DNA from: Flaccisagitta enflata
Taxonomy: Eukaryota; Chaetognatha; Sagittoidea; Aphragmophora
Reading direction: 5' to 3'
Assembly (NCBI GenBank): GCA_965153355.1
Contig: OZ231126.1
Span: forward strand, 29,512,001 to 29,576,000
Length of the DNA stretch: 64,000 nt
Every line of letters starts with the position of its first letter. Positions within the stretch are counted from its first letter, which is position 1. This document shows positions 1 to 18,638 of the stretch, in pieces. A model generated the notes under the pieces. That model made no database searches and was not told where the DNA came from. It saw only the letters and a program-made list of their open reading frames with translations. A program made the translations under genes and the position numbers.

Positions 1-266
1 TCCGTGGCTCAAATATACCCTCAAAATCTCTAATCAGCTCTCCAAGCCTTAGTTCTGCCCTCCAGCCTTCAAATATGCCTTCAGTGCCCTAAATCAGTCA
101 TCTAAGGCCTGAATTATGCCCCCTCAGGACGTCTGCAAATTCCCCCTGTGTTCTTCAGGACATTGGTCCTTTGGGGCCACTGCCCTGCTCTCACTCCGCT
201 TCTTCACTGGATCACTCCTAGCAGGGCATCGGGTACGGCTGACCATGTGTGATCCTTGGATGACTA
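1..266. repeat. End of an interspersed foldback repeat (GGCAGCGGCCCC family)
   Basis: Positions 1-120 hold a short degenerate array built on phrases such as CCTCCAGCCTT and AAATATGCC. From about 120 to 266 there is a conserved block (GGACGTCTG, CCCCCTGTGTTCT, CAGGACAT, CCTTTGGGGCC, GCAGGGCATCGGGTAC, CTGACCATGTG). The same block recurs at 37678-37823 and, in inverted pairs, at 26746-27226; shorter matches lie at 18215-18345 and 48268-48330. It is a dispersed repeat cut by the window edge. Confidence 0.75.
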
Positions 267-392
267 GTTTACCACCATGCTGCCACTCCTCACCATCATG
301 CCCGCCCTCCCTCATCCCCTGCCACTTTCCTTTTCACTCCTTGTCACTTTACGCCTTGCCACTGCCCCTCCCACCAAACTATCACCCTACAG

Positions 393-1130
393 AATCAAGA
401 GTTTGCGAAGGCGCGTCGGAAGTACCAAAAGATCGTTCGGTACATCGATGCCGCATATTGTAACGTCGTCCAGTCTGATGCAGTTACATCCGGGAGTGCA
501 GGATCAGGAGGAGGAGCCGCTAGCGGAGGAAGAGGAGGAGGAGGAGAGCGAAGTAGATTCGACGAGGATGACGAGGAACCTCCACGTCCAAGGCTGGAAG
601 ACGTCGCCGACGACGAAGCCAAGAAATGCGTCGTGGCGGCCTACAGCAACGCCAGCATGTGCTCGTTGAAGCTCCAACGGCCCGCCGACGCCATCGTTGA
701 GTGCGACTGCATCTTGACTAGATTCGATTCTTTCAACGTAAAGGCGATCTTCCGCAAAGGCACAGCGCTGCAGCAAATCGCCGCGGCGATGACAACGGCA
801 GCATCAACAACAGCGTCAGCAACAACAACAACAACAGCACCAGCAAAAACAACAACAACCGCAGCAGCAGCAACAAGTACAACAGCAACAGATGGTGAAG
901 ATACTTCCTTGAAGCAACTGGAAAAGTACGGAGAAGCGCGGGAGGAATTCCGCAAAGGACTCAAAGCGGAAAACTTGGCGGAAGCGGACGCGAAAAAGTT
1001 CAAAGCGGAAGTCGCGAAAATCAACAAAATCGTGGAAAAACTGGAACAAAAAAGATACGAAGAAAGTCATCGAGGAGTCAGCCAAGAATCGACCGGAGTC
1101 GCCTTCCTCAAGAAAGGAGCCTTGTTTTGA
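393..1130 (+). CDS. TPR-domain immunophilin (Cyp40/FKBP-like), last exon
   Basis: Exon opens after an acceptor AG at 391-392 and reads in one frame for 245 codons to TGA at 1128. Residues 1-20 resemble the first TPR helix of Cyp40/large FKBPs (FAKARRKYQKIVRYID). A Gly/Glu/Asp-rich insert follows, then a second TPR (AAYSNASMCSLKLQ, ADAIVECDCILTR, NVKAIFRKGTALQ) and a third helix (YGEAREEFRKGL) ending in a charged helix. The third repeat is split by a Thr/Ala-rich low-complexity stretch encoded by CAA/CAG-like repeats (800-890). In the family these TPRs bind the C-terminal MEEVD of HSP90, and the isomerase domain is upstream; it would lie left of the window. A (GA)n tract begins at the stop codon. 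Cyp40 versus FKBP cannot be settled without the catalytic domain. Confidence 0.72.
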   Translation, partial: NQEFAKARRKYQKIVRYIDAAYCNVVQSDAVTSGSAGSGGGAASGGRGGGGERSRFDEDDEEPPRPRLEDVADDEAKKCVVAAYSNASMCSLKLQRPADAIVECDCILTRFDSFNVKAIFRKGTALQQIAAAMTTAASTTASATTTTTAPAKTTTTAAAATSTTATDGEDTSLKQLEKYGEAREEFRKGLKAENLAEADAKKFKAEVAKINKIVEKLEQKRYEESHRGVSQESTGVAFLKKGALF

Positions 1131-1159
1131 GAGAGAGAGATTAGAGATGATAGATGATA

Positions 1160-1220
<61 letters not shown>
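1131..1220. repeat. (GA)n tract in presumed 3' UTR
   Basis: GAGAGA starts directly after the immunophilin stop codon and continues, with a short ATAGATGATAG interruption, to about 1216. No canonical AATAAA follows closely. Confidence 0.85.
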
Positions 1221-1222
<2 letters not shown>

Positions 1223-1480
1223 TAAAGACCAAAGATGTATATGTAGGGCGAGGACAATATTTTCACCCAGTTTAGGTTTATGAAATGTGTATTTTTACAC
1301 ACTGTATTTCTTCAATTTACAATTCATGTTGTTGTTTGAACTCGAGTAAAGCTTTTCATTTATATCAATCATCATCATTTCTCGATGTCAATTGATGCAA
1401 GTCAGTCTTTTAAAAAACCTTGTTTAGAAAGCTCTTTCTACAGTTCGATTCATTGATCGTTAAACTCCGCAAAAACAGTC

Positions 1481-1560
1481 GTCAAGGGACAAGCATAGTT
1501 AATTGGTCACAGGCAGATTGGTCAAGGGACAAGCATAGTTAATTGGTTACAGGCAGATTG
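1481..1560. repeat. 40-bp direct tandem duplication
   Basis: Two adjacent 40-bp copies beginning GTCAAGGGACAAGCATAG and ending GGCAGATTG, differing by one base. The surrounding 1220-2480 region shows no exon I can support. Confidence 0.9.
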
Positions 1561-2475
1561 CCGTGATTGCCAATTTAATTTACATCCGCGATAATGTGTC
1601 TAGGCAGCAATACATCTTATCTGATGTAGGTTACGGATAGTCAACCGCTGTCATTTTTTGGTTTGGCTACTCAAGTGGCTTCCAACTTTTAATACATGAT
1701 GTACTGAGCCTAAAATTTAAATTTCATCAGCATAGCTTGACAAAACCAATCGCCGATTTCCCTTTATTTATCACCATTCCAAGGTGGTTGTGGTGAAAAT
1801 GTTGAAATTTGGTCACTTTGGGCTCAAAATCGGGCCACTTCGCTTTTGAAATTTGACCCAAAATCCATGAGATTATGAAACTAGAGCTCAAGAGCCAACC
1901 AGTGGTGCAATCCGCATGTTGCTATCATTTTTTGTTCAGATTTGAGAGCGTTTCAAAGATGGAAGGGTATGAGGGTTATTTTAACAGATGAATTATTTGG
2001 TCAATTTTGACATTTTTTACAATTTTTGATATATCTCCGCTTTGGATGGACCAATTTGGACGAAATTGGTGACCAAATTGAAGATTTTTTGATGCTCTAA
2101 ATGAATCTGGTAAAATTTTTGATCAATATGACCCTCAAAATTTTTGGAAGACTCTAGAAGTAGGTGCTAAAATGTAAATTTTTTCGCCATTTTGGCCACT
2201 TTGGTCACACAATTTGGGCACTTCCGAGATAGAAAAAGACAAAAAATCCATGAGCAAACTAAACTACTGCTCAAGATCTAGTGGTGCAATCAGCATGTCA
2301 ATATACCAATAAAGGCGGCTAGTCGCCGACCGGAAAAAAGTCGTAAATGGGAGTGTTTTTTTTCAGTGCATGAACCTCTGTGAGTGCATTTCATGCTGTC
2401 TGGTGGACTGCCTGTGTGTTTTTGTTATTCAATTTACAGCTGTCTATTCTTTCTCTCAGTCTTCCTCTGTCTTTG

Positions 2476-2718
<243 letters not shown>

Positions 2719-3009
2719 GAGTAAAATGCGCAAGCTAGCGTCATAAAACTTGGAGTCAATTTGCGTAACATCTTGACTCTTTTCTTATGTTACATAGGTC
2801 CAAAAAATTGGGATCAATGAAAAATATCGATTTTCGGGAAAATGCGAAAAATAAAAAAAAGATTCAAAAATTCATAACTCCTAAACTAATGATCGTGGAG
2901 ACTTCTGGTTGGCCTCCAACTCCCAGCTTCACCCCACCCCCACCCCACCCCTAAGCCCCCTCCTTGACACAAACATACACCAACAACTGCAGCATCATCG
3001 TTTTCAACT

Positions 3010-3250
3010 TGAGTGTGATGGACTAATGGACCATCGGATGGATGGATGGACGGACAAAGCTTCTCGTAGAGTTGTGTGTCCGAAACTAAACAAGGCCGGA
3101 TACTCTGCCAATACCAGTTGCGGACGGGTGGGCAGGGGCGGAAATGCGCGTTTTCACACTTTCCAACTCGATCACCACGGACCAACGGACCGACGGACGA
3201 ACAAAGCCTTTTATAGAGTTGCGTGTCCGCATCTAAAAGGGGCCAAAATT
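3010..3250 (+). mobile_element. Two abutting HINE-like ACGG elements
   Basis: The first copy ends with GGATGGACGGACAAAGC, TCGTAGAGTTG and ACTAA; the next begins at once with ACAAGGCCGGATAC at about 3089, carries GGGTGGGCAGGGGCG, then GACCGACGGACG and ends with a hairpin-like AGTTGCGTGTCCGCATCT followed by AAAA. The right hairpin has one mismatch. Head-to-tail junction with no spacer. Confidence 0.7.
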
Positions 3251-3499
3251 TCTTAACCCTCAGCGGATTTCCGTTACTCATGGGTCCCCTTATAGCGGGG
3301 TGTAACTGTGTTAGAAATATACAGAAATGACTCAAATAAACCAAGATTATCTATATGTAATGGGTGGATTTCGGTTGCTCTTGGGGTTTGTTAGTAACTG
3401 ACTGTAACGGTGGAGGAAAAGGCCTATTCGTGTTGTTCTTACTTTTTTGGGGAGGGGTGGGGGCTAAATAAAAATTTAATTTTAATTTGATTTGACGCA

Positions 3500-3505
3500 T
3501 TTATT
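3500..3505 (-). terminator. Candidate poly(A) signal of the VWC gene
   Basis: TTTATT on the plus strand is AATAAA on the minus strand, about 340 nt beyond the stop codon at 3845. It is the nearest canonical hexamer I see; use is not proven. Confidence 0.35.
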
Positions 3506-3844
3506 GATTCAATGATCTGATGTACTAGACCAGAATATATACATGTATACATAGTGCAATAATAAGTAGCTTGTATTTCAATCATTAATGAAACAAATAA
3601 CTTTTCATCGCTTGTCTTTTTGTTTTTTTTTTCGGATCTTTTTTGTCCGGCATGATGCCTTTCGTTTGACGAATGAATAAACAAAAGGACAAAAGAAAAA
3701 TGATAAAATCATGTTTAAAGATATATAAAAGATATATACAAGATTCTGTTAGTAACAACTTTTAACACGTGTATTTTTATCGGCCAATAGGAGGCTTTGA
3801 TTCTTTCTCTCTAAGATAAAACGCAGTAAGAACCGGCAAAGACA

Positions 3845-10799
<6,955 letters not shown>

Positions 10800-10901
10800 C
10801 TTGAAGATGCCGGTCAGAATGATTTGTTGGTTGTTTGCGGTCTATTTTGTTCCAGTATCGAGGATTCGTTCTAGTTTGTCACTTAACAGTGGGACTCATC
10901 A

Positions 10902-10908
10902 TTTTATA
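10902..10908 (-). promoter_or_regulatory. TATA box of the VWC gene
   Basis: The minus strand reads TCGTCTATAAAATGATG about 100 nt upstream of the ATG at 10799. Position fits a TATA box with a start site near 10875 and a 5' leader of about 75 nt. Confidence 0.55.
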
Positions 10909-11199
10909 GACGAGTAAAAACTCGAAAACCAGGGTACAGTTGATAACCCGCTGCAACGGATTTGGAGAAGGGGGGGGGCCTTAATTCTTATTATCATCAA
11001 TTGTAGAACTAACCAAAATAAAGATGAAATAAGGGCAGCGTTCAGGGCTCTACAAAATACGCGAACAAAGCTCCATAAATGTGCTTACAAAGATTTTTCT
11101 AGTCAGTTGTATCTTCCTGCAAAAATGTGCATGATCTTCGCATAAACTCATTCTCTAAGTTGAAAAAAGGTCAGGTTCCTGGAAACTGGAAACTTTTGG

Positions 11200-11440
11200 G
11201 TTTTAAAGCTGGATTTGAAACTGGTAGATTTCTAGGCTCGATTAAAACTGGTGGGTTTCAAGGCTTGAATTGACACTCGGAGGTTTCAAGGTTGGAATTG
11301 AAACTGGTGGATTTCAAGGCTGGAATTGAAACTGGTGGGTTTCTAGGCGCAAAGTAAAACTCATGAGTTTCGCTGGAATTGAAACTGGTGGGTTTCAAGA
11401 GTGGAATTGAAACTGGTGGGTTTCATGGCTGAAATTGAAT
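11200..11440. repeat. About 28-bp minisatellite
   Basis: Eight or so diverged copies of GGAATTGAAACTGGTGGGTT plus TCAAGGCT. Confidence 0.85.
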
Positions 11441-11694
11441 GTCCGCACGCACGCAACTTACAGGTGTTCAGACCTGTACATCTTGTAGTAGCGAGTAGCG
11501 GCGCTACTCGGAAGGGCTGAATGATACTCGGAAGGTTTTGAAGGAAGGGAATCAGGAAGGAAGGAAGGAAGGAAGGAAGAAAGGAAGGAGGGAGAGAAAA
11601 AAGAAAAAAAAGCAAAGGGGAAAAAAGAGAAGGCGAAAAACAAACAAACAAGAAAATGAAAGAGAGAGAGAAAGAGAGAACCATTTTTTGAGAG

Positions 11695-11965
11695 CGTTGT
11701 TTCAGGAAGAAAAGAGTTTCTTTCTATCAATTGATTTATCAAGTGCTTTCATGTGGTCTGCATATCTCATGTATAGACAGAGATTAGTGACAATTTTCTA
11801 AATGTTGCATAACTTTTGACCAGTCTTTTGATAATTTTTGAAGAGGGATATTTTTTCAGACATTTAAAGGATAGTTGTGATGAGTCCGGATTAAACACCA
11901 GTCAGAGCTCCAAAGGCTCTTGTCCTAATTACAGAAATTGTTGAGTAGTAATGTTTTGTAACATT
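11695..11965 (+). mobile_element. LINE 3'-end fragment (AGAGCTCC...GGCTCT stem)
   Basis: GTTGTTTCAGGAAGAAAAGA, TGTGGTCTGCATATCTCATG, AAGGATAGTTGTGATGAG, GATTAAACACCAGTCAGAGC and AAAGGCTCTTGTCCTAATTA are shared with 32455-34020, 43850-43905, 60925-61010 and 61440-61530. The GAGC...GCTC stem near the end is conserved. At 43434-43905 the tail follows reverse-transcriptase coding sequence, so this is a LINE 3' end. Confidence 0.65.
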
Positions 11966-12222
11966 CTTAGTTAAATATGAAAAGGCAAATGAATGAATAG
12001 CTAGACTAGTCGGAAGATTTTCAGGAAAAATATCTGCTACTCGGAAGGAAAGCAAGATGTACAGGTCTGCAGGTGTTGACCTTGTTTTCTCTTTGTGTCA
12101 TTCCTTCTTTATTTCTTTCTTACCTTTTCTGTACAGGTCTCTTTTTTTTCTCAAGGATCTGTAATATTTATTGAGAATTCTGTAGTTATTCAGGCGGTGC
12201 ATATCATAATTTCTGTCTCATA

Positions 12223-12825
12223 CAGTGGGGTTCCTGGAATAACAGCCTAAACTGGAGGAAGGTATTTAAGTGTCTTAATTTTATTTGACAAACTTGATAT
12301 TTGAACAATAAGTTGTTCCCTTGATGCTTTTGTCCCCGAGTTTTTTGGTTGCTATGGAAACAAAAATCATTTTTTCGGACCTTTATAACCTTTAAAATAT
12401 CAATATTTTGAACGATATAATCAGGAAACATTGCTCAGAGTTAAATTTGCTACAACTTTCCCACAGTATGTTCTGTAAGAATATTGCTCATTTGACCGTT
12501 GCTATGGGGCATCACACTTAGCAACCGCTAAATGATGCTGCCTAGCAGTGGCTAAACAAACAATATTCTTACTAAACATACTGTGTGAAAATTGTTGTAA
12601 ATTTAATTTTGAACAATGTTCCCTCATTATATTAATCAAAATAATGATATTTTAGCAGTTGTGACTGTTCAAAAAAAACGATTTTGGTTTCCAGGGCAAC
12701 CAAAAAACTCAGGGACACAAGCATCAATTGAACAACTTATATTTCAAATATCAAGTTCGTCGAATGAAATCAAGACACTTGAATACCTTCCTCAAGTTTA
12801 GGCTGTTTTTCCACCAACCCCACTG
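12223..12825. mobile_element. Second foldback MITE copy, TA target site
   Basis: Same family and length (603 bp) as 7168-7769, with CAGTGGGGTTCCTGG at the left, AACCCCACTG at the right and flanking TA at 12221-12222 and 12826-12827. Arms differ from the other copy at scattered bases, so it is an older or separate insertion. Confidence 0.9.
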
Positions 12826-13139
12826 TATCAGTAGTAAGGAAAGTCGGCGCGTCCGCCCATAAATTTTGAGCCTCTTCAGCCTTGCCTTCAGAGTTCAGTC
12901 CTGCCTTCATTGGCTCTAACAAAAAACATCCATAAAAGATCAAGATTAGAAGACCTTTTAAATCCGTAAAAGTGGGAATTAACTGTGAGTCTTTGTATAA
13001 TAATTCCCTAATCCCTATTGAATATGCTTTCAAGCGGCACGATCCAAAAGACTCATTGAATATTATCTTTAGATAACTGATCAAAAAAAAAAGAACAGAG
13101 ATTTCCATTGAAGTAGTCAATGTCAGATCAATTTTTTGG

Positions 13140-13205
13140 CAGATTATTAGCCGCGTCCACGCGACTCTATAACCTGCTATGCCGATGGGTTGGTCGGTTG
13201 GTCCA
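13140..13205 (-). mobile_element. Degenerate end of a HINE-like element
   Basis: TTATTAGCCGCGTCCACGCG followed by ACTCTATAACCTGC and GGTTGGTCGGTTGGTCCATC: hairpin end plus a short microsatellite, no left end. Confidence 0.5.
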
Positions 13206-13387
13206 TCCATCCATTGATCGCTGTTAGATAATTCAGTGTTTATAGGTGGTTCTCCTTAATCTCCTATGCAAATGATTGAGTAAATCTTTTTTTACACTTC
13301 CCTCTGCTCACCTGCACGCTACTTGGGTAGCCGTGTATCCATCCTTGTTTTTTTTCGATTGGAGAATTGACACCGCCAGAATTGCTA

Positions 13388-13897
13388 CAGTAGATGTCGT
13401 CTAGACTTGGAAATACGGGGGAGCTCATAACCTGAGCATCAGTACAGTGAGGGGACTGATATTTTGCTGGTGTAATGTATAGACCCTAAGGGGTTGACAA
13501 TGGGGTATGGCATCCCCCTACGGCTTACCTTGCAAAAAAAACTTTTTGTACAAAATATCAGGATCAATCAGTTTTTTTGGCAGAATTTCAGCTACCTCTA
13601 TTTGCTTTAATTACAAAACCAGCCTGGGATTCGAACCTGGAACCTTTTAAGAAATAAACTGATCAGAACAAACCTGGAGTCAAGTGAGTTAACCACTAGA
13701 CCAGTTCTAGCAACTGTTAAAGTTGAGTAAATTGGATTTATTATATTCAAAAGAATTTTCTTTCCACAGAGCTGCCATACCCCATCGTCAACTCTATAGG
13801 ACATAAGCATTATGCACACACAGTTTCATTTCATTAACACAAACGGTAGTTAGGATATGAGGGCCCCCGTATTTCCAAGTATAGACGACATCTACTG
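13388..13897. mobile_element. MITE with TA target site and internal tRNA-like A/B boxes
   Basis: Ends CAGTAGATGTCGTCTA and TAGACGACATCTACTG are inverted and flanked by TA (13386-13387, 13898-13899); inner ends are also inverted (CCATACCCCAT and ATGGGGTATGG). Between them, the minus strand reads GGTCTAGTGGTTAACTCAC (A-box-like) and GGTTCCAGGTTCGAATCCC (B-box-like). Copy 2 is at 23030-23546. Confidence 0.85.
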
Positions 13898-14190
13898 TAG
13901 GTAAACAACTACTAATAAAAAGCTGGATGCGTCCTTTCGATCCTCATGCTTATCTAAATACGCGCTCATAAATGAAAAGGCTGAGGCAAAATTAGACCAA
14001 TAGTCAACGATTCAGTTTTAGGAAGGTTTTCGTATTGGGGGCCCCTTGAGGGTCCCTCGGAGGGTCTCTTTAATATGCCTTCTTGCCTCCAAGGGGATTA
14101 AGGGCCCCTAATGTTAATGCTGAACCTTTAAAAAACCTGTAACTGACTTTGGTGCAGCGGCGATATCGTGAAAATACTCAGATTCACCTA

Positions 14191-14291
14191 TTTTTAGGTG
14201 CCAATGCACCTCTTCAACCGGTCGTGTTTGTTGGTCATGCCAGACTTCGACAATCCACCCGGCGCACCCATTGGCCTACTTGGACTTGTTA
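14191..14291 (-). mobile_element. HINE-like element, left member of an inverted pair
   Basis: TTTTTAGGTGCCAATGCACC at the hairpin end, GCGCACCCATTGGCC and TACTTGGACTTGTT at the other. It has almost no ACGG array. Confidence 0.65.
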
Positions 14292-14316
14292 TTGTTTAAG
14301 AAGTCCAAAGCTTAGT

Positions 14317-14431
14317 ACAAGGCCAAGTAGGCCTATAAGGTGCGATGTGTGGATCGTCGAACGAATGCGTTACCCGACCGACCAACCAACGGACAGAGAC
14401 AGTTATAGAGGCGCATTGTCGCACCTAAAAA
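14317..14431 (+). mobile_element. HINE-like element, GGTGCGA subfamily
   Basis: ACAAGGCCAAGTAGGCC, TATAAGGTGCGATGTGTGG, CGACCGACCAACCAACGG, TTATAGAGGCGCATTGTCGC then ACCTAAAAA. Faces the preceding copy with only about 25 bp between them. Confidence 0.75.
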
Positions 14432-14763
14432 GAGAAAGAAACAAAAAAGAAAGACAGGAAAAACAAGCACGACCTGGCCTGCCAAAGGTGGGCCCTCTAG
14501 TCAAAGTGATTTACACTTTTGCGCTGAGTGGATTGTCTGAACCGACGGACGGACTAACTGAAATTAAGTAGAAATGCTTTGGCAGTGATATTAAGAGAGT
14601 CAATACTTCCTGTTATTAAAAATTGCTGTATATGTACCCTGTCAGCGCGAAAACATTGAAATGAATAAAAGTGATTGTAACTGCGACTTACAGACGGACG
14701 GACGTACAGACCCTTCATAGGAGGTAGAGAAAGCCAACGTAAATAGAATCGGAAAAAGAAAGT

Positions 14764-14793
14764 AATGAGAGAGAGTGAGAGAGAGAGAGAGAG

Positions 14794-14834
<41 letters not shown>
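14764..14834. repeat. (GA)n array
   Basis: GAGAGA array with GTGAGA interruptions. Confidence 0.9.
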
Positions 14835-14839
<5 letters not shown>

Positions 14840-14968
14840 ATAGTCTAAAATGGAATAATAACACAGTTTCGCAAATATCATATATCCGTCACAAACAAAA
14901 CAAAGAATCGAATGACAAAAATACATTCTAACATTTTTCGGAATGTCAAGTCTAGACACAAAGATGGA

Positions 14969-16007
14969 ATACTATCTAGCTCATAAATATACGGACATCT
15001 ACCCGTTTTCATAGCAGCTAAACTTCAATATCCAATAAGAAAATGAAAGCAGATCAACAAACTATACTCATAAATATACGGACATCTACCCGTATTCATA
15101 GCCAATAAAAAATGAGAGCAGATCAACAAACTATATATTTTCCAAGACGATACAGATCTTTTGTTTTTCGAGTTTTCCCGCTTAGGCGAAGCATAAATTC
15201 GAGTAGATTTGGGTTAAAATGTATAAAACCCAGCCCTCACCTAGCGCTGATACTAGCCCTAACCCTAACCCTAAAACCACCTCCAACCCCAACCTTAACC
15301 CTAACCCTACCCTTAACCCTTAATAAAAACACGCTTAGAAAGTCAGTAAAACAAAAGACCTCACCGAATTCGAAAACAGTACCAAAAAATCTTCTATTCA
15401 AGTCCAAGCAAACCTCAGTTACTCAACCTTTTTTAAATGACAGTTTTTTGAAGAAAAACTGTCATTATACCAACATCGAATTCAGAGGTTTCCAGTTGAA
15501 ATCATTAAATGACAACTCACATAAAAAGATGGATTGGCAAAAATCATTCTGCTTGACCTCATTAGATCACATTTTTACCATATATTTTAGATAATGAAAA
15601 ATTGAAGGCTGTAGGTAAACACATTACTTTAAAATCATCTCATAAAAAAAAAAAAACAATGATATTTTGTTGCTTACTAAGAAATTAAGGATACACTGAT
15701 TTGAGCCGCAAAATCATAGACCAATCTGTTACAGAAGTACTTGATGGATCAAAAATACCAATACCAAAAATACCAATTTGCTGCAAAACATTCAACACGG
15801 ATATTTCTACATTTACATCTAATGTAACTTTGTCTAAGTAGATTATAGAACTTGCTGTATGGTATGAACTGTTGCAATATGCTAACGAATAAAAGACATA
15901 TATATATAATTACTAAAAATAATTCATTGGGATATATATTTCATTCAATGAGTCAAATGCAAACTTTTATCCAGCTGTCCGTTTATTCATGAGCTAGATG
16001 GTACATT
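14969..16007. mobile_element. Probable MITE with CTAGCTCATAAATATACGG ends
   Basis: Left end ATACTATCTAGCTCATAAAT with ATACGGACATC; right end CTGTCCG, ATTCATGAGCTAGATGGTAC near 15975-16007. The same inverted ends bound 25020-25253. A roughly 95-bp tandem duplication (ATACGGACATCTACCCG twice, 14990-15110) and telomere-like repeats lie inside. The full 1-kb span as one element is inference. Confidence 0.5.
15246..15322. repeat. Short degenerate CCCTAA-like run
   Basis: CCCTAACCCTAACCCTAAAA then variants CCAACCTTAACC and CCCTACCC. Interstitial and short, consistent with a TTAGGG-type telomere motif but not a telomere. Confidence 0.7.
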
Positions 16008-16297
16008 CCATAGGATGTGAGGGGCGCAATTCTCGAGAATTGAGTGAATACTAAATTTGCTGCAAAACATTCAACACGGATATAAGAAATTTTTGACACG
16101 GTATTAGCAAGAACACGTTTTGCGGTGAAAGCTAAGAAGCATATGGCGCGATGCTACGTTGTTTGTTTTTTTCATGGGGGGGGGGGGGGCCCCAGTTATG
16201 CGAAGGGACTGAGGATTGAATGAAAACCATAAGGTTCAAATTAAAATTTTGGTCAGATTCACAAGATCTCACTGGATCCGTCCCGTAAACATACTCA

Positions 16298-16740
16298 ACA
16301 AGGCCGGATTCACGGGCCAAGACGGTGCGCCTGGCGTTATTAATTCTTAGACTTAACCCTAGCTCTATCAGACCTATCCTTAGCTCCATCTGAGCTATCC
16401 CTAGTTCTATAAGACCTATCCCTAGCTCTATTAGACCTATCTCAAGCTCTATCAGACCTATTCTCAGCTATATCAGATTTACCCCCAACCCTATCATACC
16501 TATCACCAGCTCTATCAGACCTATCCCCAGCTCTATCAGACCTATCCTCAGCTCTATCAGACCTAACCATAGCTAATTATTTTAGTGAATGAAATGACCA
16601 GAAACAAAAATTATGAACAAAAAGAGTTTTCAATTGATTTCAAGCATTTTCAACGATTTTTCATTCGAGCGTGTCCGACCAACGGACGGACGGACGGAGG
16701 GACAGAGCCTCTTATAGAGGTGCTATGGCGCACCTAAAAA
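16298..16740 (+). mobile_element. HINE-like element with an internal 22-bp array
   Basis: CAACAAGGCCGGATTCACGG, then GACGGTGCGCC, an internal array of TATCAGACCTATCCC and TAGCTC units (about 16345-16570), GGACGGACGGACGG, and the hairpin AGGTGCTATGGCGCACCT plus AAAAA. The left GGTGCGCC matches the right arm. Confidence 0.7.
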
Positions 16741-17039
16741 GGAACAAGGTCATATATTGTAAATAGTATGGTGTATAAAAAAAAACTGTATATTGTATTT
16801 CAGCATTTACATATTTGGAAAACAGTTTTAAACGAGATTGATGCTGATCCCACCATTTTTGCGTAACTAAATCCGGCAAATTCGCTGACAAACATGTCTT
16901 TTGTTTGTGGTTGCGGTCCTTTAATTCCAATCAATTATATCAATGATCTCAGCGTTGAGAGTATACATTTGCATTTGGTAATTGGCAGTAAGCAGGAAGG
17001 AGTAACGAATTTTCTCTGCTTTATCTTCCGCTGTGTCCA

Positions 17040-17170
17040 TTTTTAGGTGCGACAAAGCACCTCTATAACTGGCTGTGTCTGTTGGTTGTTCGGTCTGTTG
17101 GTCTGTCGGGTAACGCATTCGTTCGACGATCCACACGTCGCACCTTACTGGCCTACTTGGCCTTGTTTAT
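17040..17170 (-). mobile_element. HINE-like element, GGTGCGA subfamily
   Basis: Plus strand: TTTTTAGGTGCGACAAAGC, ACCTCTATAACTGG, CGATCCACACGTCGCACC, GGCCTACTTGGCCTTGTT. Closely related to the copy at 6436-6561. Confidence 0.75.
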
Positions 17171-17885
17171 GAGCAGGCCTTTTTTTAGTGATTTTTTTGG
17201 CAGAGCCAACCGGGCTCTCTCCTCACAATTCTACAGAGCCCGACGGCAAAACAGCGAGCCCGCCAATAGAACAATACTGGATGGAAGGCTACCTTTATTG
17301 TGTTTGGGCGGGCAGGGGTAGTGAGAAAATTTGCTACAAAACATTTGGGCAGGAGAAGTGACAATGAAATCACTTATAAATGCAGAAAAAAAGTGTCACT
17401 GACCAATAGAGCAACAGAAGGACTAATGAATGAACGGACCAACGGATGGACAGACCAACAGACTTTCCAACATAGTAGGTTATAGAGAAGCGTGCAAATG
17501 ACTTGAAAAACTGAACATTTTGCCCCATTTCTTAAAAATCTATCAGCCTCATGACACTGTCATCTTTCAATGGTAATCTTACATCTCTCTCATGATAGAA
17601 ATAAATCAGACTTAAAGAAAGCAAAAATCATCACATGAAAAAATGAGATGCTTTATTTGTTGATAAATTTACATTCGACGAGATGACTATGGTAGTCTCT
17701 CTTAACTTGTGTTTTCTTCTTATGATTTTACAAGAGTCTCTCAATCCATTTGAGTTCAAAACATGGTTTCAATTTGGAGAGAGCAAGCCGGGCTCAGAGC
17801 CAGCAAAACCAGAGAGCCCGGCAGCAAAATAGAGCCAATGGCTCGCGGGCTCGCTCTAAAAAAAGGCCTGTTTATGAGGTCTACT
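17165..17885. repeat. Inverted-repeat element of GAGCCC-rich ends
   Basis: ATGAGCAGGCCTTTTTTTAG and AGCCAACCGGGCTCTC at the left answer AGAGCCCGGCAGC and AAAAAAAGGCCTG TTTATGAGG at the right (17790-17882). Interior has no supported exon. Confidence 0.55.
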
Positions 17886-18214
17886 GTCAGTTTAAGTTGT
17901 GTATGTGTTATTTATTATTTATAGTGCTTGCTTCCTTAAATTTGTGCATTGCAATTGCCCCTTTGCACTTCACTACAGATGTGGCTACCGAGAACAAATC
18001 CAATGATTTTTTTTCCGTTATCTTCCTGAGCTTCAACTTCAAATGACGTTTTGATTTCAATCATGTCATGTGTAGTAGATACATGTATATACAATATAAC
18101 TACAAAATTAAAGCACATAGGAAGTGAATCATAATAACTACCAAGCCTGTGAGTTTCATTAAACTGAATGTCGATGTTGTTATTTTTTGTGGTTGAGCCT
18201 TTGTTGTCATAAAT

Positions 18215-18638
18215 GTTGTCATCATTGGGCAGCGGCCGATATCCAGAAGGACACAGGGCTGAATTTCTATACGTCCGTCCGTCCGTCCGTACGCACGTCC
18301 GTTTGTTCGTCCCCCCACTGACCATGTGCGATCCTTGGATAATTTGTTTTTAGATGAGTCCGTCAGAAACGCATCTCTATAAGAGGTTCTGTCTGTCCGT
18401 CCGTCCGTCCGTCCGTCCGTCCGTTACTCCTGTGCAAAAAAACACGTTTCTCGGCTGTTTTTGGCCGCGGTGAGATCGTGTACAGAAACAAATGATCAAT
18501 CAACATGTTTTTAGAGCCTCATTTACTACTTAGTCAATTCGGTTACGTAGTTTGTCCATCAGTCTCTACATATACGTCACATGATCAATTCACGCTAAGA
18601 CACAGTCCGGACGCATCGTTGCCCGGTTGGGCTTGTTG
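18215..18638. mobile_element. Fragment of GGCAGCGGCC repeat next to a HINE-like element (GATGCG subfamily)
   Basis: 18218-18345 carries GGGCAGCGGCCGATATCC, a CCGTCCGTCCGT array and CTGACCATGTGCGATCC. From 18347 the minus-oriented HINE starts with TTTTTAGATGAGTCCGTC, AGAAACGCATCTCTATAAG, (CCGT)n and ends ACAGTCCGGACGCATCG, TTGCCCGGTTGGGCTTGTT. 18640-19900 holds no exon I can support. Confidence 0.65.

Noticed and set aside
13600-13720. tRNA gene on the minus strand
   Set aside because: A and B boxes are too far apart, no acceptor stem closes, and both copies lie inside a MITE.
15246-15322. CCCTAA repeats as a telomere
   Set aside because: Only a few units, internal, with many variants.
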